Shown: in pieces, positions 60,401 through 64,000 of the stretch
Numbering within the stretch: position 1 is the stretch's first letter
Layout of the letters: the number at the start of each line of letters is the position of its first letter
Assembly: GCA_017506865.1 (NCBI GenBank)
Contig: JAFCMP010000047.1
Span: 124,001 to 188,000 of the forward strand
Direction: 5' to 3'
Origin: Tribonema minus
Lineage: Eukaryota; Sar; Xanthophyceae; Tribonematales; Tribonemataceae
Length of the DNA: 64,000 bases
Notes under the pieces: generated by a model
Told to the model about the DNA's origin: nothing
The model's database searches: none
Seen by the model: only the letters and a program-made list of their open reading frames with translations
Made by a program: the position numbers and the translations under genes

Positions 60401-63207
60401 AGGCGCGCGCGTGCAGGCGTGCAACTGAAATTGCTTAGCACTGCAGCAGCACTGACGTTGCTGAGCGCTGAGGTATTGCAGCCGCTGTTGGGGCTTGCGC
60501 CCGGCGGCATAGTTTACACATCAGTGTCACAGCAGGAGTGCTGGAGTCAGGTGGCGCATGATGCAGATGAGGTGCTGTGAAATTGATTCAAGCCATGTTT
60601 GCGGGCAGTACGAGCAGTACTACACTGAAGCACTGCTGCATGCCCGACTGCAGAGACAGCAACAATCAACTGAACTGTCAGGCAACTGGTTTCACACATC
60701 GCCTGTTGGAGTCGCATCCACAAATGCCATCCCATGATGTACAACTCTGGCGTGCTGCTCTAAAGTTCAGGCCTGCCACAACTGCTGCATGTGCCCGTCA
60801 ACGGCACGTTACATGAGATCCTTGAAGTTACACTTGAAGAAGACAATCAGCGAGGCGACGTACCTCATCGACGTAGTCCTTGATGGGTTCAAAGAAGTCG
60901 ATGAACGGGTTGTCGTAGCCCGCGGCGTTCTGCGCCGCATACGCAAGCTGCAGTCACAAGAAGGCATAGGCACACGGGGTGAGCTACCGGCCAATTCAAG
61001 ATCTATGAATACATTATCAAAATCAATGCGTCAAAAACTGATGGACAGTTTTTAGAAGCAGTACTTTCACAGCCAACATCTACATATTTTTAAATTAGTT
61101 GGTTGTCCAAGTATTTACCCAAGCGAGAAAAGTTGTGATTATATCATTTTTTTTAAAAGACTGAGATGATGATGTCTTAGCAGCACAAGTCATCAGAGCG
61201 GTGGACATATGTACTTCGAAGTAGTTAATTCATGTTGCAGTGGTGTTGCCAGACGGCAGGCCAACAAAATGACAGTGTTGAGATGTGTGCAGAGTAGCCT
61301 GCTAGTGATGGAAACCGCGAGCGGGGCGCATGTCATGCATGTACACAGGCAGCAACAGACTTGCTTGTATATGACACGATTCAATCATTGGTGATTAACT
61401 TCATTGGCAGTCACTGGCAAGCAGAAAGTGTCAACATGTCTGTTGCTAACATCAGCTTTGGTGAAGCCCCACTTATCATGAGCGAACAGTTGATCACAAT
61501 CATTGTGATCATGCTCAACTACAGGAGGTTGATGTGACATAAACAGCCTCCATTTAGTTTTGTTGTGATGTTCGCAAGGCAGCACAGTTGCAGGGCCGAT
61601 CAATGGCTTGTGTGCAACAGTCACCAAGCAACAGAAAGCAAACGTCAGCGATTCTTCAAGTGCAAATGTGTCTGTCCACTGCAACAATCACCACAATGAA
61701 CAAGCTTGACAGACTCTGACTCTGACTTACGAACCGCTCTCTCACACTCAGAAGCCAACCAAACTTCTCTCATCTTACCTGTATCTTCAGGTCGGCCCCC
61801 GAACCACGCAGGGCATTGACCACCCTGACGAATGCTTCGTAGAATTGGTCAATGGAGTTGCCTGGCGCAAATGCACACCACGGGTACCAGTCGCCTGTGG
61901 GCAGGCGAAGGCGCAGTAAAGGGTTAGCGAGAATCGCGCATACACGCAGTGGTAGGAGCATGCACGTGGCAGCTGACCAGTGAGCAGCATGCTCCTTGTT
62001 GTGCCTTGAAACATAGTATAATGCAGTGTATGAAGGACACGTGTGTCTAGGCGTACTATTGGTGCACAAGGTACAGCGTGCATGTAGGGTGGAAAGTTTA
62101 TCTGCTTACTGTGTTTAGCATAGGCACCAGTCAGGTGCGTGTGGGCAATGCGGGCACACAACCTTGGGTCAGTTTTGACTTCAGCTTGTTGTCACCTGAC
62201 GTCACTCTCATGTACAGAGGAAAACTTATCACTTGCCAAAGCCACTAGTGGCTGCAATGATCATGGATGAAATACATGCGCACACTGCACGATTACACTT
62301 GCCACGTGTATGCTCCAACCCGCAGGCCCCTAGCTATGCACTTTGCCCAATAAATCGTTACGCCTGGTAAAGCATGCGCCTGATACGCTTCCTGCACTGC
62401 AGTACTGACGCTCCGTAAATTGACATGCAGCTTCTACTGCCAAGTCCGGCGGCGCTGCACAACAGTGCGCAACACTTGCAAAAAAGCATTCGCCTCCGCA
62501 AATCTTCACAACAGTACCACTGCGCAAAAGCGCCGATGAGGCTGCGTGAGGCGCGCACGAGCAGCAACGCTCAACCAGCGCGTGCAGTGTCACCACATGA
62601 GGTTAGTGTTGCAGTTGTGCAGGCCAACATACCAACCCTGCCGCACATCATACTATGCAAATTTGTCATTCCACAATATCTACTGCTAATCTGCACATAC
62701 ATGACACAATGCAAATTGACGGCCACTTCACAACATGCACACCGCACCGCTGCGGAGGCCGTTCCACATTATGATGCGCAGCGTTCGTTGCCAGATCCGG
62801 CGCGGCGCTGCATGACAGTGCTCAGCACGCAAAAGCATTTGCCTCCGCAAATCTCTACAACAGTACCACTGCACAAAAAGGCCGACGACGCTGCACGAGG
62901 CACGTATGAGCAGCAGCACTCAACCACGCCGCGCCGCTGCGGAGGTGGGCACAGGGCAGACATAACTGCTGCATACCATTGATGAAAACGAAATCAAAAG
63001 ATTGTAGAGCTCTAGGTGACAAGGTGTGTGGTCAGCCAACCTTCCACCAATGACCGTGGTCGCCGCTGCTGCAGCTAACACAACTGCTGCATTGCATACA
63101 TACCGTTGATTTCGTGCAAAATCCGGGTGCTGATCTTGCGCCCGTACGCCGCAGCCTCCAGGCCAAAGTTGTACAGCTGGGTGTCGTACGTGCCCGAGGC
63201 AATGTTG
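57445..63207 (-). CDS. GH26-like glycoside hydrolase, 3' part (seven exons)
   Basis: Exons 63207-63104, 61894-61779, 60947-60864, 60023-59937, 59140-59072, 58423-58301 and 57513-57445 (stop) all have GT-AG borders. The first join is phase 1 and the rest phase 0. They encode about 217 residues. The product reads NIASGTYDTQLYNFGLEAAA, then RILHEINGDWYPWCAFAPGN (acid/base Glu in HEING), YEAFVRVVNAL, then VCVSAYNLCGDKY. The nucleophile segment is DLPICIAEMSSTG, followed by KPAWIADAWDTI, INWFFENKIDLLNRDY and a final helix. This order matches clan GH-A family 26 (mannanases and related beta-glycanases), in which both glutamates retain hydrolysis. Roughly the N-terminal third lies beyond the window. 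The substrate is uncertain: beta-mannan, mixed glucan or the cell's own wall. Three exons are exactly 69 or 87 nt. Intact codons suggest a working gene. Confidence 0.78.
59672..59738 (-). repeat. ~70-bp dispersed element copy
   Basis: Reverse complement matches AAAACGAATCAAAAGATCGT, GAGCTCTAGGTGACAAGGG and GGTTAGCCGCAAGTGCC at 56240. It lies in an intron of the GH26-like gene. Confidence 0.75.
62435..62945. repeat. Duplicated ~145-bp segment (spacing ~345 bp)
   Basis: 62440-62585 and 62785-62935 share CTGCACAACAGTGC-like, GCAAAAAAGCATTCGCCTCC-like, GCAAATCT(T/C)(C/T)ACAACAGTAC and GAGCAGCA(A/G)C(G/A)CTCAACCA sequence. It lies in the first visible intron of the GH26-like gene. Confidence 0.75.
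62985..63049 (+). repeat. ~70-bp dispersed element copy
   Basis: AAAACGAAATCAAAAGATTG, GAGCTCTAGGTGACAAGG and CCTTCCACCA match the other copies with moderate divergence. It lies in an intron of the GH26-like gene, 55 nt from the exon end at 63104. Confidence 0.7.
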
Positions 63208-64000
63208 CTGCGCGCACGCGGACGAATCGACAGCGGGTAGGGCAGCACTGCTCAGCAGTCATGCTCGTACACTCTATGGTGTAAATAGCGCATGTGCCAC
63301 ACGTTTGAGACAGCGCATATGTACATGAGTTGCATACTTGAACTATTGGGTTTACTTGAAGTATTGGGTTTCCGCCCCTCCAGCGGAAGTAAACAAAGTA
63401 CACTTAAGATGCATGACAAGCACTGGGGAAGGGCTCCTGGTCGATGTCGGTTTGGGTTTGACTGCGCTGAGACGGCTGCACTTGCAGTGGGAGCGCCATC
63501 TTCAACTTTTTTTGGAAATGCCTGGCAGTGCCATTCGACTTTGCTGTCTGGGTTTCATGGAGTCAGAAGGTTGGTGGACTGATCGTCAGGGCAGCATTCT
63601 TGTGTCATGTCAAAGCGCAGTCTCGTATGATGATGTCCATGCGCAAGTGTTCAGCTGCACTGTGATGTCGTCTGCGTGGCTGACCCTAACCCTAAACCTG
63701 ACCTGCCTTGCACAGCACGAAAATGCTGCAAGCGGCAGATCAGCAATTCAACAGGGGTCATGCATTACATGCAGAATGCAAGCCATGTAATGCATTACAT
63801 GCAGAATGCAAGCCATGACAACTTTTGGCACTGGCTCCAAGCTGCAGGGTGCTGCCACTGGTTATGTCACCATTAAAAAAGAATGCAGTGCAAAATGGCT
63901 TGTGAAACACATGTGGTAGATGTACATATCACACTCGTGCCTGCACTCACACTGAAGCTCCGCCCATCTACATCAGCTCAGCACGGTCGTTGGAGGTGTC
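63208..64000. other. Upstream intron of the GH26-like gene
   Basis: No exon could be joined here to the phase-2 start at 63207. It holds a short telomere-like patch (about 63681-63697, CCCTAACCCTAAAC) and a duplicated CATTACATGCAGAATGCAAG motif at about 63763-63815. Confidence 0.5.

Noticed and set aside
63960..63985. ATGGGCGGAGCTTCAGT plus GTGAGT (-) as first exon of the GH26-like gene
   Set aside because: The phase fits exon 63207, but about 80-100 residues of the GH26 barrel would be missing; more likely coincidence.
1..64000. tRNA, rRNA or snRNA genes
   Set aside because: I looked for cloverleaf-like and conserved rRNA segments and saw none I could support.

Overview
The window is nuclear DNA of a eukaryote. 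Genes are split by canonical GT-AG introns whose reading phases join exactly. Introns are long and full of tandem duplications, interstitial TTAGGG-type telomere repeats are scattered through it, and much of the sequence is retrotransposon. A decayed piece of the ciliary gene IFT144/WDR19 points to a flagellated lineage. A split kelch/EGF membrane protein, a GH26-like glycosidase, a GRDP-like protein, CxHG-repeat zinc-finger proteins and a methyltransferase-bearing Ty3 element fit a unicellular flagellate or alga. I cannot place the phylum from sequence alone.

Layout. 1-6.9 kb (+): the last six exons of a kelch plus EGF-like type I membrane protein; its introns are filled with degenerate copies of the adjoining splice junctions. 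7-17 kb: mostly repeats and broken ORFs, including a frameshifted membrane-protein gene (11.3-13.4 kb, -) and ~140-bp tandem arrays. 17.4-20.4 kb: a tandem array of modules with a recurring alanine-rich, exon-like segment on the - strand. 22.7-25.3 kb (+): a frameshifted non-LTR reverse transcriptase. 25.6-26.55 kb (-): the IFT144 pseudogene fragment. 26.6-30.7 kb: a nested insertion, with a 5'-truncated non-LTR retrotransposon (RT plus restriction-like endonuclease) inside a Stowaway-like TIR element, itself inside an older dispersed repeat whose empty counterpart lies at 7.6 kb. 31.5-32.5 kb (-): a two-exon CxHG zinc-finger-repeat gene. 34.7-46.6 kb (-): a small coiled-coil gene whose intron holds a very young 11.0-kb Ty3/gypsy element. 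47.2-49.8 kb (+): a GRDP-like gene. 51.1-54.5 kb (-): a four-exon gene built from a duplicated exon, with a 3 x 450-bp satellite in an intron. 57.4-63.2 kb (-): seven exons of a GH26-like glycoside hydrolase.

The most notable system is the Ty3/gypsy element (35514-46547). Its LTRs differ at 1 of 298 positions. It encodes Gag, then a C5-DNA methyltransferase domain placed before protease, RT, RNase H and integrase, and ends in chromo-like and Tudor-like modules. It could therefore both write and read chromatin marks. It sits 11 nt downstream of a predicted 5' splice site, in the same orientation as the host gene.

A second theme is the mechanics of genome growth: splice-junction tandem duplication in introns, and retroelement insertions that can be dated relative to one another from target-site duplications visible in the window.
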